64,000 nucleotides of DNA from Xenorhabdus mauleonii (GTDB lineage: Bacteria; Pseudomonadota; Gammaproteobacteria; Enterobacterales; Enterobacteriaceae): contig NZ_FORG01000004.1 of assembly GCF_900113945.1 (NCBI RefSeq), forward strand, positions 62,001 through 126,000, written 5' to 3'. A program made the position numbers and the translations under genes. Below are positions 25,665-35,659 of this stretch, in pieces (the stretch's first letter is position 1; each line of letters starts with the position of its first letter). Below the pieces are notes generated by a model. It was not told the DNA's origin. It did no database searches and saw only the letters and a list, made by a program, of their open reading frames with translations.

Positions 25665-28334
25665 ATGGATTTGATGACCAAGCTATTAAAAGTGTTCGCA
25701 GTAATGTTGATATTGCTGGTGTTATTGATTTTGGTGGGATGGTTTACACTTCCACGTTGGGTGCCATGGATTGCCAGTTATTGGTTGCCACAAGGCGTTA
25801 CCCTCTCTTTAAGCCAGCCCGAATGGAAAAAGCAGGGATTATGGTTGGAAAGCCTGTCATTAAGAGCAAAAGAGTGTGAATTGATTGATATATCAGGTCT
25901 TTCAGTGGCGTATCTGTACCGCAAGGATTCGTCCCCTAAAAGCAACCAAGGCCATAATTGGGATGTTCATGCAAATAATATTGACACCCAAAGCCAGTGT
26001 TTGACGCAGCTATTGGCCGAACAACCGACAGAAATGCAATCCTCACCTTTATCGATTCAACACATATTATCTTCTATTCCTGCGCGTCATTTTACAGTCG
26101 AGCGTTTCACGCTAATGCCGTGGCCGCAATTTGCCGGTAGAGTTCAATTCAGTTCTTCATCTCAGAAACAAACTTTTTCTTATCAAGGGGAACAACTAAA
26201 ACTCAGCGCGAACATCACGGATAAAAAGGCGCTTATTATTCAGCAGTTTTTTATGAAGCTGCCTGAACAAGAAATTAATCTGCAAGGTGATATCGAATTG
26301 CCTTTGGATATTGAAACCTGGCCTGAACAGGGGCAAGTCATCGCTTATTTGTCTTTGAATCAATATTCTGAGCCACTGCAATTGGCGTTGAAATGGAAAG
26401 GGCGAGCCGGGCAACTAACCGTTACAGAAGAACAAAAACAACACAGGCTGGCGGAATTACCTTGGTCGTTTGATGAATCTCAATTTCAGATAACGAATGG
26501 TAAATGGCAATGGCTGAATGCAGGGCAGTCTTTGTCTGGCGGGATAAATGTGCGACTCGAACAATGGAAAAAGGGATTGGCTGGAATGTCTGTCAGTGGG
26601 CGGATAAATCTGGTTACGCAAAATGAACAGGGTAAAGGCAATGTTGTCCTTTCAATACAGCCGACATCCATCAATATTACTGATGCCCATATTCCATTCC
26701 AGTTAACCGGGCAAATGAATAGAGATTCCATGATCATGACCATGTCATTGCCTGCTGTTGTGACAGGATCGCTGGCTGCGCCTAAAATCACGTTTCGGTC
26801 AGGCGCCTTATTTAGAGCATGGGGGAAAGTGAGTGAAACTTTTTTTGTCAAAGAAGCCCGTTTGCCTTTAGCTGGGACTCACTTGACTCGCGACGGATTC
26901 ACGGGCCGGCTTCAAGCGATTGTGCAAGCAAAAGACAGTTATTGGGGAGCATTTAAAATCCACCTGGATGGTTATGCAGAGAATTTTATTCCCGATCACG
27001 GAAATTGGAAATGGCGTTATTGGGGGAATGGGAATTTACCTCCGCTACAAGCAAAATGGGATATTGCAGGCACCGGCAATTGGAATCAATCACGAATAAC
27101 GGTGAACCAATTAAGCACAGGATTTGATCGTATCCAACATGGCTCGGTGAAAATCATCGAACCACGTTTAGCGTTAGTTAACCCACTGATTTGGCAAAGG
27201 CCTCTAAATCGTCCCGCTTCAATGGGGGATGTGCAATTATCATTGCAGTTGTCCGCGAAGAGAACAGAATTCCGCTCCGGGGGCTTTTTGCCTCCCTTCG
27301 ATTTTAAAGCCTCATTGGTTGGCCAATCGCCTGAAAACTTTATGCTGAATGGTAAATTGTACTCTAAAGGAATTGGCCCCATTCCATTGTATGGGCGTTG
27401 GGACGGCGATCGCTTGAGGGGAGAGGCCCGTTGGCCACGACAATCGCTATTGGCTTTTCAGTCGTTGATCCCGCCGGATTTGGGAATTACATTACGTGGC
27501 GGAAATATTTACGCTCAAGCCGCTTTTTCAATAGCAAAAGGGCAAGGTCTGCGTGCCGGCGGGCATTGGGTTGTGAAAAATGCAGGCATGTGGTTAAAAA
27601 ATGGCGAAGTTGATGGTTTGAATTTCGTTTTACCATGGCGTTTGCAGGAGCACATTTGGCAATTGGGCGTGGCATCTCCGGTTCAGCTACGCGTCAAATT
27701 GATTCAAGACTTATTTGCCATGCAGAATGTGACTGCTGATTTGCAGGGGTTTTATCCGTCAACTGATACCAAGCCATTGGTATTGAGCAATGTGAATGTT
27801 GATCTGTTGGATGGCAAACTGGAGATGGATAAATTACAACTGCCGCAAAAAGAGGCAGCCGTCTTGCGGTTTAATAAACTGAATTTGAGTAAATTATTTG
27901 GTGTCTTGAAAGTCAAGCAAATGGCCATGTCAGGTCACATCAGTGGCGAATTGCCCGTGTTGTTGAATGATAACTACTGGATTATCAAGAAAGGGTGGAT
28001 CTCCAACGAAGGGGATTTAACCTTAAGGCTGGATAAAGATACCGTAGATTCCATCGGGAAAAATGACTTATCTGCAGGTGTAGCAATGGATTGGCTGCGT
28101 TATTTGGAAATAAGCCATTCAAAGGCCTATGTTACGCTGGATAATCTGGGTGTGTTGAGATTGCATTCAGAAATTAGCGGGGTTAACCCTGTGGTAGATA
28201 GACGGCGTGAAGTCCGGCTCAATTATCGCCATGAGGAGAATATTTTTCAATTATGGCACAGTCTGCGTTTTGGCAGTAATCTGGAAGAATGGTTACAGAA
28301 AAACATATCTGTAATGGGTGGGAGTGACAAATGA
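25665..28334 (+). CDS. ydbH: YdbH family AsmA-like intermembrane protein
   Basis: An 889-aa protein close to the 879 aa of E. coli YdbH. An uncleaved N-terminal membrane anchor (VMLILLVLLILVGWF) is followed by a long beta-strand-rich periplasmic region typical of AsmA-like proteins, which form hydrophobic grooves bridging inner and outer membranes. YdbH, TamB and YhdP are redundantly needed for phospholipid transport to the outer membrane. The start could be 25665 or the ATG at 25674 (MTKLLKV). It heads the ydbH-ynbE-ydbL operon. Confidence 0.94.
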   Translation: MDLMTKLLKVFAVMLILLVLLILVGWFTLPRWVPWIASYWLPQGVTLSLSQPEWKKQGLWLESLSLRAKECELIDISGLSVAYLYRKDSSPKSNQGHNWDVHANNIDTQSQCLTQLLAEQPTEMQSSPLSIQHILSSIPARHFTVERFTLMPWPQFAGRVQFSSSSQKQTFSYQGEQLKLSANITDKKALIIQQFFMKLPEQEINLQGDIELPLDIETWPEQGQVIAYLSLNQYSEPLQLALKWKGRAGQLTVTEEQKQHRLAELPWSFDESQFQITNGKWQWLNAGQSLSGGINVRLEQWKKGLAGMSVSGRINLVTQNEQGKGNVVLSIQPTSINITDAHIPFQLTGQMNRDSMIMTMSLPAVVTGSLAAPKITFRSGALFRAWGKVSETFFVKEARLPLAGTHLTRDGFTGRLQAIVQAKDSYWGAFKIHLDGYAENFIPDHGNWKWRYWGNGNLPPLQAKWDIAGTGNWNQSRITVNQLSTGFDRIQHGSVKIIEPRLALVNPLIWQRPLNRPASMGDVQLSLQLSAKRTEFRSGGFLPPFDFKASLVGQSPENFMLNGKLYSKGIGPIPLYGRWDGDRLRGEARWPRQSLLAFQSLIPPDLGITLRGGNIYAQAAFSIAKGQGLRAGGHWVVKNAGMWLKNGEVDGLNFVLPWRLQEHIWQLGVASPVQLRVKLIQDLFAMQNVTADLQGFYPSTDTKPLVLSNVNVDLLDGKLEMDKLQLPQKEAAVLRFNKLNLSKLFGVLKVKQMAMSGHISGELPVLLNDNYWIIKKGWISNEGDLTLRLDKDTVDSIGKNDLSAGVAMDWLRYLEISHSKAYVTLDNLGVLRLHSEISGVNPVVDRRREVRLNYRHEENIFQLWHSLRFGSNLEEWLQKNISVMGGSDK

Positions 28335-28369
28335 CAACAGAAATTGGGTACAGGTCGCAGGGTGCCAGT

Positions 28370-28555
28370 ATGCGAATGATGCTGGGGAGCATGATATTGA
28401 GCAGCCTGATGTTGATGGGGTGTGTCAGGCTGGAAATGGCGACACCGGATAAGCCCATCAACATCAATATGAATGTGAAGATTGAGCATGAGATCCATAT
28501 TAAAGTCGATAGGCAAATTGAGGATATGCTCAAAAATAACTCTAATTTATTCTAA
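28370..28555 (+). CDS. ynbE: YnbE small outer-membrane lipoprotein
   Basis: From ATG 28370 the product is 61 aa, the same length as E. coli YnbE, with AGGG seven bases upstream; the longer frame from 28331 overlaps the ydbH stop but puts the lipobox too far in. The lipobox LMLMGC is followed by a short strand with the conserved KPININ, then MNVKIEHEI. YnbE is the outer-membrane partner that extends the YdbH bridge by strand addition. Confidence 0.93.
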   Translation: MRMMLGSMILSSLMLMGCVRLEMATPDKPININMNVKIEHEIHIKVDRQIEDMLKNNSNLF

Positions 28556-28565
28556 GGGCGGGAAT

Positions 28566-28886
28566 ATGAAAAAGGCAGGAATAGTATTTGTATTGAGTCT
28601 GCTATTCAGTTCTTTTGCCATCGGCATGACGTTGAGTGAAGCAAAGCAACAAGGGTTGGTAGGAGAGACATTCAGCGGCTATCTGGCACCGGTAAAAAAT
28701 ACTCAGGATGCGCAGTCTGTGGTTCACAAAATTAACAGTGAGCGAGGAAAAAAATACGCTGAAATTGCCGCTCAAAACAATATGACAGCCGATCAAGTTG
28801 CGAAAATCGCAGGTGAAAAATTGGTAAACCGGGCTGCCCCAGGAGAATATGTTCTTGGTATTAACGGCAATTGGGTGAAGAAATAA
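28566..28886 (+). CDS. ydbL: YdbL family periplasmic protein
   Basis: 106 aa from ATG 28566, with GGGCGGGAA upstream; E. coli YdbL is 108 aa. A signal peptide (MKKAGIVFVLSLLFSSFAIG) is followed by LSEAKQQGLVGE and a helical DUF1318-type domain containing RGKKYAEIAAQN and QVAKIAGEKL. In E. coli YdbL works with YdbH and YnbE, probably limiting YnbE multimerisation. It is the last gene of the operon; its stop lies within a bidirectional terminator. Confidence 0.94.
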   Translation: MKKAGIVFVLSLLFSSFAIGMTLSEAKQQGLVGETFSGYLAPVKNTQDAQSVVHKINSERGKKYAEIAAQNNMTADQVAKIAGEKLVNRAAPGEYVLGINGNWVKK

Positions 28887-28912
28887 GCGCGCCACACGGC
28901 GCACTTATTTTT
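28882..28912. terminator. Bidirectional terminator between ydbL and azoR
   Basis: AATAAG, one mismatch, GCGCC, loop ACAC, GGCGC, one mismatch, CTTATT, then Ts. The genes on either side converge on it. Confidence 0.85.
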
Positions 28913-28940
28913 TGTATGTTCAGGTTTTGTTTGGGGCTGT

Positions 28941-29899
<959 letters not shown>

Positions 29900-32800
29900 G
29901 TGGAATTACCCTTGACCGCACCTATTGCTAAATTATTTGCTGAACTTGATCATATATCGCTGCGCGATCAGTTCCGTTTAAAAAAACGTTTGCATGGAGC
30001 AGCAAAAATTAAGAACCAGGCATCCCAGCAGGCGGTTGCTCAATCCATTTCTACGGACATTGCGGCTGCAAGACAAAAAGTCATCAATCGCCAAGCGGCT
30101 TGTCCATCAATTAAATATTCTGAAAATTTACCTGTCAGCCAAAAGAAAGACGATATCTATAAAGCCATTCGGGATAATCAGGTTGTTATCATTGCCGGGG
30201 AAACCGGTTCGGGGAAAACCACCCAAATTCCGAAAATCTGTCTTGAATTGGGGAGAGGGGTTAAAGGGTTAATCGGTCATACCCAACCCCGCCGTTTAGC
30301 CGCACGTTCAGTTGCCAACCGCATTGCTGATGAGTTGGAAACTTCGCTTGGTTCTACGGTAGGTTATAAAGTCCGCTTTAATGATCAGGTGAGTGACAAC
30401 ACGCTGGTCAAGTTGATGACTGATGGTATTTTGTTGGCAGAATTGCAGCAAGATCGCTTACTGTTGCAATACGATACGTTGATTATCGATGAAGCCCACG
30501 AGAGAAGTCTGAATATCGATTTTATTCTTGGCTATTTACGGCAATTGCTGCCGAAACGCCCTGATCTGAAAGTTATCATCACTTCAGCCACCATTGATCC
30601 TGAACGTTTCTCCCGCCATTTTAATAAAGCGCCAATTATTGAAGTCTCTGGGCGTACTTATCCGGTGGAAGTCCGTTATCGGCCTGTAGCGAGTGATGAT
30701 AGTGACGGCGACCGGGATCAACTTGAGGCCATCATTGATGCGGTGACGGAGCTGGGGCGAGAAAGTGCCGGTGACATATTGGTCTTCATGAGTGGTGAAC
30801 GAGAAATTCGTGACACCGCAGATGCGCTCAATAAACAAAACTTCCTGCACACTGAAATTTTGCCGCTGTTTGCACGCCTATCCAACAGTGAACAGAACCG
30901 GATATTCCAGCCTCACGTCGGCCGGCGTATTATTCTGGCAACGAACGTAGCAGAAACATCACTGACGGTACCGGGCATCAAGTATGTGATTGATACGGGT
31001 TTTGCGCGCATAAGCCGATACAGCTACCGCACCAAAGTACAGCGTTTGCCGATAGAGCCTATTTCCCAAGCATCGGCTAATCAGCGTAAAGGGCGTTGTG
31101 GGCGAGTTTCGGACGGTATCTGTATTCGCCTTTATTCGGAAGATGATTATTTATCACGGCCGGAATTCACGGATCCTGAGATTTTGCGTACCAATCTGGC
31201 TTCTGTTATTTTGCAGATGACCTCCATTGGTTTGGGGGATGTCAGTGCATTTCCATTTGTTGAAGCTCCGGACAAACGTAATATTCAAGATGGTGTTCGG
31301 TTGTTGGAGGAACTGGGAGCAATTGATCCGGAAACCTCGTCAGAAGGCATTTATCGACTGACTTCAATGGGGCGGCAATTGGCACAATTGCCCATCGATC
31401 CGCGTTTAGCCCGTATGGTGCTGGAAGCCAAGGCTCATGGCTGTGTTCGTGAAGTGATGGTCATCGCCTCGGCACTATCCATTCAAGATCCGCGGGAAAG
31501 GCCGCTGGAAAAACAACAGGCTTCAGATGAAAAGCACCGCCGTTTTGCGGATAAAGATTCTGATTTTATTGCGTTCCTGAAATTGTGGGATTTCTTACAG
31601 GAACAGCAAGAAGCACTTTCCAGTTCCCAGTTCCGCAAGCTTTGTCGTCAGGATTACCTGAATTATCTGCGCGTCAGAGAATGGCAGGATGTTTATACCC
31701 AGCTCCGACAAGTGGTGAAAGAAATTGGCTTACCAATCAATAGTCAAGAAGCGGATTACCGCAGTATCCATGTTGCGCTGCTGACAGGGCTTCTTTCCCA
31801 TATTGGCCAAAAAGACACGGATAAACAGGAATACACTGGTGCACGCAATGCCCGTTTCTCTATCTTTCCTGGTTCGGGATTATTTAAAAAGCCGCCCAAA
31901 TGGGGAATGGTGGCGGAATTGGTCGAAACCAGCCGCTTGTGGGGGCGTATTGCTGCGCGCATAGAGCCTGAATGGATTGAACCATTGGCAGCCCATTTGA
32001 TTAAGCATCATTACAGTGAACCACACTGGCAAAAATCACAGGGCGCTGTGATGGCAACGGAAAAAGTCACCCTGTATGGTTTGCCTATTGTGGCAGGGCG
32101 GTTGGTAAATTACAGCCAGAAAGATCCCATGCTATGTCGCGAATTGTTCATCCGTCACGCATTGGTTGAAGGGGACTGGCAGACTCGCCACTCTTTCTTC
32201 CGTGCTAACCTAAAACTGCGTGAAGAAGTAGAAGAACTGGAGCATAAATCGCGTCGGCGGGATATCTTGGTGGACGATGATACTTTGTTCAGTTTTTATG
32301 ACCAAAGAGTCGGCAAGGACGTTGTGTCATCCCGTCATTTTGATCGCTGGTGGAAAGTCGCAAGCAAAGATCAACCAGAATTGCTCAACTTTGAAAAGAG
32401 CATGTTGATTAAAGGGGATGCCAATAAAGTCAGTGCCTTGGACTATCCGAATTATTGGCATCAAGATAATTTGAAGTTCCGTTTAAGTTATCAATTTGAG
32501 CCGGGAACCGATGCTGACGGCGTTACAGTGCATATTCCTTTGCCGGTGTTGAATCAGGTCAGAGATGAAGGGTTCGACTGGCAAATTCCGGGAATTCGTC
32601 ATGAATTGGTGGTTGCCTTAATCAAATCATTGCCAAAACCGATACGGCGTAATTTTGTCCCTGCGCCTAACTATGCACAAGCCTTTCTGGAACGGGTCAG
32701 TCAACCGCAAGGCGCTTTATTGGAGAGCCTTGAGCGGGAACTGCGCCGTATGACCGGCGTGACAGTGTCACGCGAAGACTGGCAGCTAGAACAAGTTCCT

Positions 32801-33820
32801 GATCATTTGAAGATTACATTCCGTATTCTTGATGAAAAAAGGGCGGGCGAGAAAAACAGATTGCTGGCTGAAGGTAAAGATTTATCTGCCTTGAAACTGA
32901 AACTGAAAGGAAAAGTTCAGGAAACACTTTCAGCGGTTGCAGATGACGGTATCGAACAAAGTGGCCTGCACATCTGGAGTTTTGGAGAATTGCCCGAACG
33001 CTATGAGCAAAAGCGTGGTGGCTATTCCGTCAAAGCGTTTCCGGCCTTGGTGGACGAGAAAGATTGTATCGGCATTAAACTGTTCGAAACTGAAATTGAA
33101 CAGCAAAATGCAATGTGGGAAGGAACACGTCGCCTGCTGCTGCTGAATATACCGTCACCGATAAAATATCTGCATGAGAAATTACCGAACAAATCCAAGC
33201 TGGGGCTGTACTTCAATCCTTATGGCAAAGTGTTGGATTTGATCGACGATTGCATTTCCTGCGGTGTGGATAAACTGATAGCAGAGCATGGTGGCCCGGC
33301 ATGGAATGAGCAGGCGTTTTCTGACTTGCAGAATAAAGTGCGTGCTGATTTGAATGACGCAGTAGTAGAGATTGCCAGACAGGTCGAGCAAATCCTGACT
33401 GCGGTCTTTAATATCAATAAACGTCTGAAAGGGCGGGTAGACATTGCCCTTGCACTTGCCTTATCAGATATTAAAGAACAGTTATCAGGTCTGGTCTTTA
33501 ATGGATTTGTGACTTCTCATGGTTGGAAACGGCTGGCGGAGGTTTTGCGCTATCTGAATGGTATTGAGCGCCGATTGGAAAAACTGGCGGTTGATCCGAA
33601 CAAAGATCGGGCGCACATGAGCCGGATTGAGCATATTCAGCGTCAATGGCAACAATGGCTGGCAAAACTGTCTGTTCAGCAAAAACAACTACCGGAAGTA
33701 AAAGAAGTTCGCTGGATGATTGAAGAACTTCGGATTAGCCTGTTTGCCCAGCAATTGGGTACGGCTTATCCAATATCTGACAAACGTATTTTTCAGGCTA
33801 TGGAAAATATAGCGTCTTAA
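29900..33820 (+). CDS. hrpA: ATP-dependent DEAH-box RNA helicase HrpA
   Basis: From GTG 29900, with AAGGA nine bases upstream, the product is 1306 aa, close to E. coli HrpA (1300 aa); the N-terminal match (VELPLTAPIAKLF, then LRDQFRLKKRLHG) begins here and not at the upstream TTG. Helicase motif I is GETGSGKT (residues 100-107), motif II DEAH (197-200), with SAT just after and QRKGRCGR as motif VI. The long C-terminal domain (DUF3418-type) is complete, ending FQAMENIAS. HrpA is involved in rescue of stalled ribosomes and mRNA processing in E. coli. Confidence 0.96.
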   Translation: MELPLTAPIAKLFAELDHISLRDQFRLKKRLHGAAKIKNQASQQAVAQSISTDIAAARQKVINRQAACPSIKYSENLPVSQKKDDIYKAIRDNQVVIIAGETGSGKTTQIPKICLELGRGVKGLIGHTQPRRLAARSVANRIADELETSLGSTVGYKVRFNDQVSDNTLVKLMTDGILLAELQQDRLLLQYDTLIIDEAHERSLNIDFILGYLRQLLPKRPDLKVIITSATIDPERFSRHFNKAPIIEVSGRTYPVEVRYRPVASDDSDGDRDQLEAIIDAVTELGRESAGDILVFMSGEREIRDTADALNKQNFLHTEILPLFARLSNSEQNRIFQPHVGRRIILATNVAETSLTVPGIKYVIDTGFARISRYSYRTKVQRLPIEPISQASANQRKGRCGRVSDGICIRLYSEDDYLSRPEFTDPEILRTNLASVILQMTSIGLGDVSAFPFVEAPDKRNIQDGVRLLEELGAIDPETSSEGIYRLTSMGRQLAQLPIDPRLARMVLEAKAHGCVREVMVIASALSIQDPRERPLEKQQASDEKHRRFADKDSDFIAFLKLWDFLQEQQEALSSSQFRKLCRQDYLNYLRVREWQDVYTQLRQVVKEIGLPINSQEADYRSIHVALLTGLLSHIGQKDTDKQEYTGARNARFSIFPGSGLFKKPPKWGMVAELVETSRLWGRIAARIEPEWIEPLAAHLIKHHYSEPHWQKSQGAVMATEKVTLYGLPIVAGRLVNYSQKDPMLCRELFIRHALVEGDWQTRHSFFRANLKLREEVEELEHKSRRRDILVDDDTLFSFYDQRVGKDVVSSRHFDRWWKVASKDQPELLNFEKSMLIKGDANKVSALDYPNYWHQDNLKFRLSYQFEPGTDADGVTVHIPLPVLNQVRDEGFDWQIPGIRHELVVALIKSLPKPIRRNFVPAPNYAQAFLERVSQPQGALLESLERELRRMTGVTVSREDWQLEQVPDHLKITFRILDEKRAGEKNRLLAEGKDLSALKLKLKGKVQETLSAVADDGIEQSGLHIWSFGELPERYEQKRGGYSVKAFPALVDEKDCIGIKLFETEIEQQNAMWEGTRRLLLLNIPSPIKYLHEKLPNKSKLGLYFNPYGKVLDLIDDCISCGVDKLIAEHGGPAWNEQAFSDLQNKVRADLNDAVVEIARQVEQILTAVFNINKRLKGRVDIALALALSDIKEQLSGLVFNGFVTSHGWKRLAEVLRYLNGIERRLEKLAVDPNKDRAHMSRIEHIQRQWQQWLAKLSVQQKQLPEVKEVRWMIEELRISLFAQQLGTAYPISDKRIFQAMENIAS

Positions 33821-33828
33821 TATGATGA

Positions 33829-33868
33829 TAATAGGGCTGTAGTAAATAAATTACTCACAGCCCTATTA
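33829..33868 (+). terminator. Inverted repeat after hrpA, possible terminator
   Basis: TAATAGGGCTGT pairs perfectly with ACAGCCCTATTA, and inner bases GTAA/TTAC extend the stem. There is no T run after it on the plus strand, so it may act as an mRNA 3'-end stabiliser rather than a classic terminator. Confidence 0.5.
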
Positions 33869-33925
33869 ACCAATACTTGATTAAATTATTGATCGAGTTT
33901 TTAAAATACCATCATATTGTGAACA

Positions 33926-34261
33926 CTAATCTATTAGTCCATATTTCTTTGCGAAAATATCGTGATGGGGATCATTGTTCCATTCATATTCTGCCATGTC
34001 TGCAAAAGAAACTGCAGCATCAATGCCATAAATCTTAGCTATCATCGCGAGTGACATATCTGTACCGGCAGATACTCCAGAAGAAGTGAAGTATTTTCCA
34101 TCTTCTACCCACCTTGCTTCTTTTACCCAATCCACACTTCTGTTTTGCTCCACAACCCACTGAAAAGACTCTTTATTGCTTGTGGCTTTTTTGCCATTAA
34201 GCAAGACCGTTTTCGCTAACAGAGCTGATCCTGTGCAGATCGTACCAACGTAAGTCGATGT
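33926..34261 (-). pseudogene. 5'-truncated DJ-1/PfpI family gene
   Basis: The frame gives the C-terminal half of a DJ-1/PfpI (class I glutamine amidotransferase-like) protein. It starts abruptly at YVGTICTGSALLAKT, which holds the nucleophile Cys in the family's C-T-G elbow, continues with LLNGKKATSN, and ends with a second conserved region (GVSAGTDMSLAMIAKIYG). The N-terminal half of about 100 residues, which should carry the first strands and the conserved Glu, is absent: a stop codon lies just upstream and no frame continues it. Translation might start at an internal ATG (34204), but that would drop the Cys. I call it a remnant, next to the left copy of a 26-bp direct repeat. Confidence 0.85.
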
Positions 34262-34353
34262 TAGTTAAGGTTAAGTAGTAATTCAAATAATAGATTCTTA
34301 ATAACGGAAGTGACGGTAATATTGAATCGGGTGGTTCTGGCGAAAAGCTAATA

Positions 34354-34379
34354 TTTCTCTATATTAGTTACAACATACT
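34354..34379 (+). repeat. 26-bp direct repeat, left copy
   Basis: Identical over 26 bases to 40375-40400 in the same orientation; the shared part contains CTATATTAGTTACAACATAC. The first mismatches are at 34353 and 34380. The two copies bracket the whole fimbrial operon and are 6021 bases apart. Confidence 0.9.
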
Positions 34380-34548
34380 TGTTGCACTACAATCAAACCC
34401 CTCATCATCAACTACAGAGAAAATTCAATCTATCTTTAAAGCAGGGGACTGAAAAACGGGAGGGTGGAATTATTGCTATTCGTTTTGATTATCGGATATG
34501 AGGATTTACGAAAATGGGACTACGGGGGTTTACATTCCAGAGTAATGT

Positions 34549-34584
34549 TTTTTAACCCCGCTCAATATTGAGCGGGGTTAAAAA
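34549..34584. repeat. Perfect 36-bp palindrome after the fimbrial operon
   Basis: Arms of 18 bases with core ACCCCGCTCAATATTGAGCG meet without a loop. It starts 15 bases after the adhesin stop on the minus strand, where a terminator is expected, but on both strands the stem is followed by As rather than Ts, so it is not a classic intrinsic terminator. Confidence 0.7.
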
Positions 34585-34598
34585 TAGGATAAAACAAT

Positions 34599-35600
34599 CT
34601 ATTGATAAGTCAGGGTAACAGTGGCAGTCGCATCTGCCTTACCGGGGGTAATGCGCGGATCAGTTTGAATATACCGTGCCTGCAATGGAATAGAGAAATG
34701 TCTTACTCTATGGCTGGGGCGAAGCATAATAGGCTCACGCATATCTAATGGTTTATTGAATAACAATATCTGTAAACCAATACCTGTAGCCGTGACGTTG
34801 TCACTACTGTAATCCAACGCCCAAATATTATTGGCATAACTTTTCGCTGGCCGTCCATCCAATGTAACATCAACATCTAGATTAGCATCACAATCTACTT
34901 CCAAATTGAAGTCCTTTAATCCCGCAGTACTATTAACACCACGGAAATCACTAGTCTTGACTTCACCCATATTAACGAAAGTCGTGCTTTGTGTAAGGGA
35001 ACACCCTTGAGTGATGATGCGGGTATTGGTCAGATAAAAAGTATGTATAGTCATATCAGGGTCTAGTCTAGCCCGCGTCAATAGCCTATTTTGCACCATG
35101 CCTGAGCCAGTTGTAGGGGCTATTTTTATTAGCTGCACAGTTAAGTAGCCGAATGTTTTACCACAATAGGGGACTTTGCCGTGATATCCATGAACCGGGT
35201 AGCAATATTGTGCTGGATATGCCGTTCTGGGTAGCCAATCGATACCAAAGCCAGGCCCCCAAGTATTAATGCGGATCCCGACGCCGGGTATGCCAGATTC
35301 ATAAATCGCGTCATAGTTATAGTGTGCCCGATCAAGTGCGGGTTCATCCCATGTGGCGGAGGTATGGTAATCACAGAAGGCGAGGTAGCCCTGCACATCC
35401 ACTTCATCGAGATAAATTTCCCGGATGGTTGTCCCGATGGGATAATCCCTTGGGATCACGATATCACCAAAAGAGACGGCTGTTGTTTTGGCTGCAACAC
35501 CGGGAGCATACCCGCAATAATTTCTTGCCTGACTGGCAAAACTGCTTATCATGCTGAGGATAAACACACTCAGCAATAATAATCTGGATCTACTGGTCAT
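34599..35600 (-). CDS. Fimbrial tip adhesin (two-domain)
   Basis: 333 aa with a signal peptide (RLLLLSVFILSMISSFASQA). Residues about 27-190 form a Cys- and aromatic-rich N-terminal domain (FCDYH, then FGIDWLPR, then CYPVHGYHG) not resembling a pilin, as expected for a receptor-binding lectin-like domain. The last 140 residues are a pilin domain: TQGCSLTQSTTFVNMGEV, LEVDCDANLDVDVTLDG, and a C-terminal strand ending TVTLTYQ for chaperone and donor-strand interaction. It is the last gene of the operon, the usual place for a FimH-like adhesin. Ligand is unknown. Confidence 0.85.
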   Translation of the reverse strand: MTSRSRLLLLSVFILSMISSFASQARNYCGYAPGVAAKTTAVSFGDIVIPRDYPIGTTIREIYLDEVDVQGYLAFCDYHTSATWDEPALDRAHYNYDAIYESGIPGVGIRINTWGPGFGIDWLPRTAYPAQYCYPVHGYHGKVPYCGKTFGYLTVQLIKIAPTTGSGMVQNRLLTRARLDPDMTIHTFYLTNTRIITQGCSLTQSTTFVNMGEVKTSDFRGVNSTAGLKDFNLEVDCDANLDVDVTLDGRPAKSYANNIWALDYSSDNVTATGIGLQILLFNKPLDMREPIMLRPSHRVRHFSIPLQARYIQTDPRITPGKADATATVTLTYQ

Positions 35601-35659
35601 AAATAATTTCCATAGTATTTCAACGACATATTTTAATCTGAAATAGATATCCGGTTTTG

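Larger units (their letters stand above)
34262..34598. other. Intergenic region between DJ-1 relic and fimbrial operon
   Basis: About 340 bases without a gene. It contains the left copy of the 26-bp direct repeat (34354-34379) and a perfect 36-bp palindrome just downstream of the adhesin stop. Confidence 0.6.
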
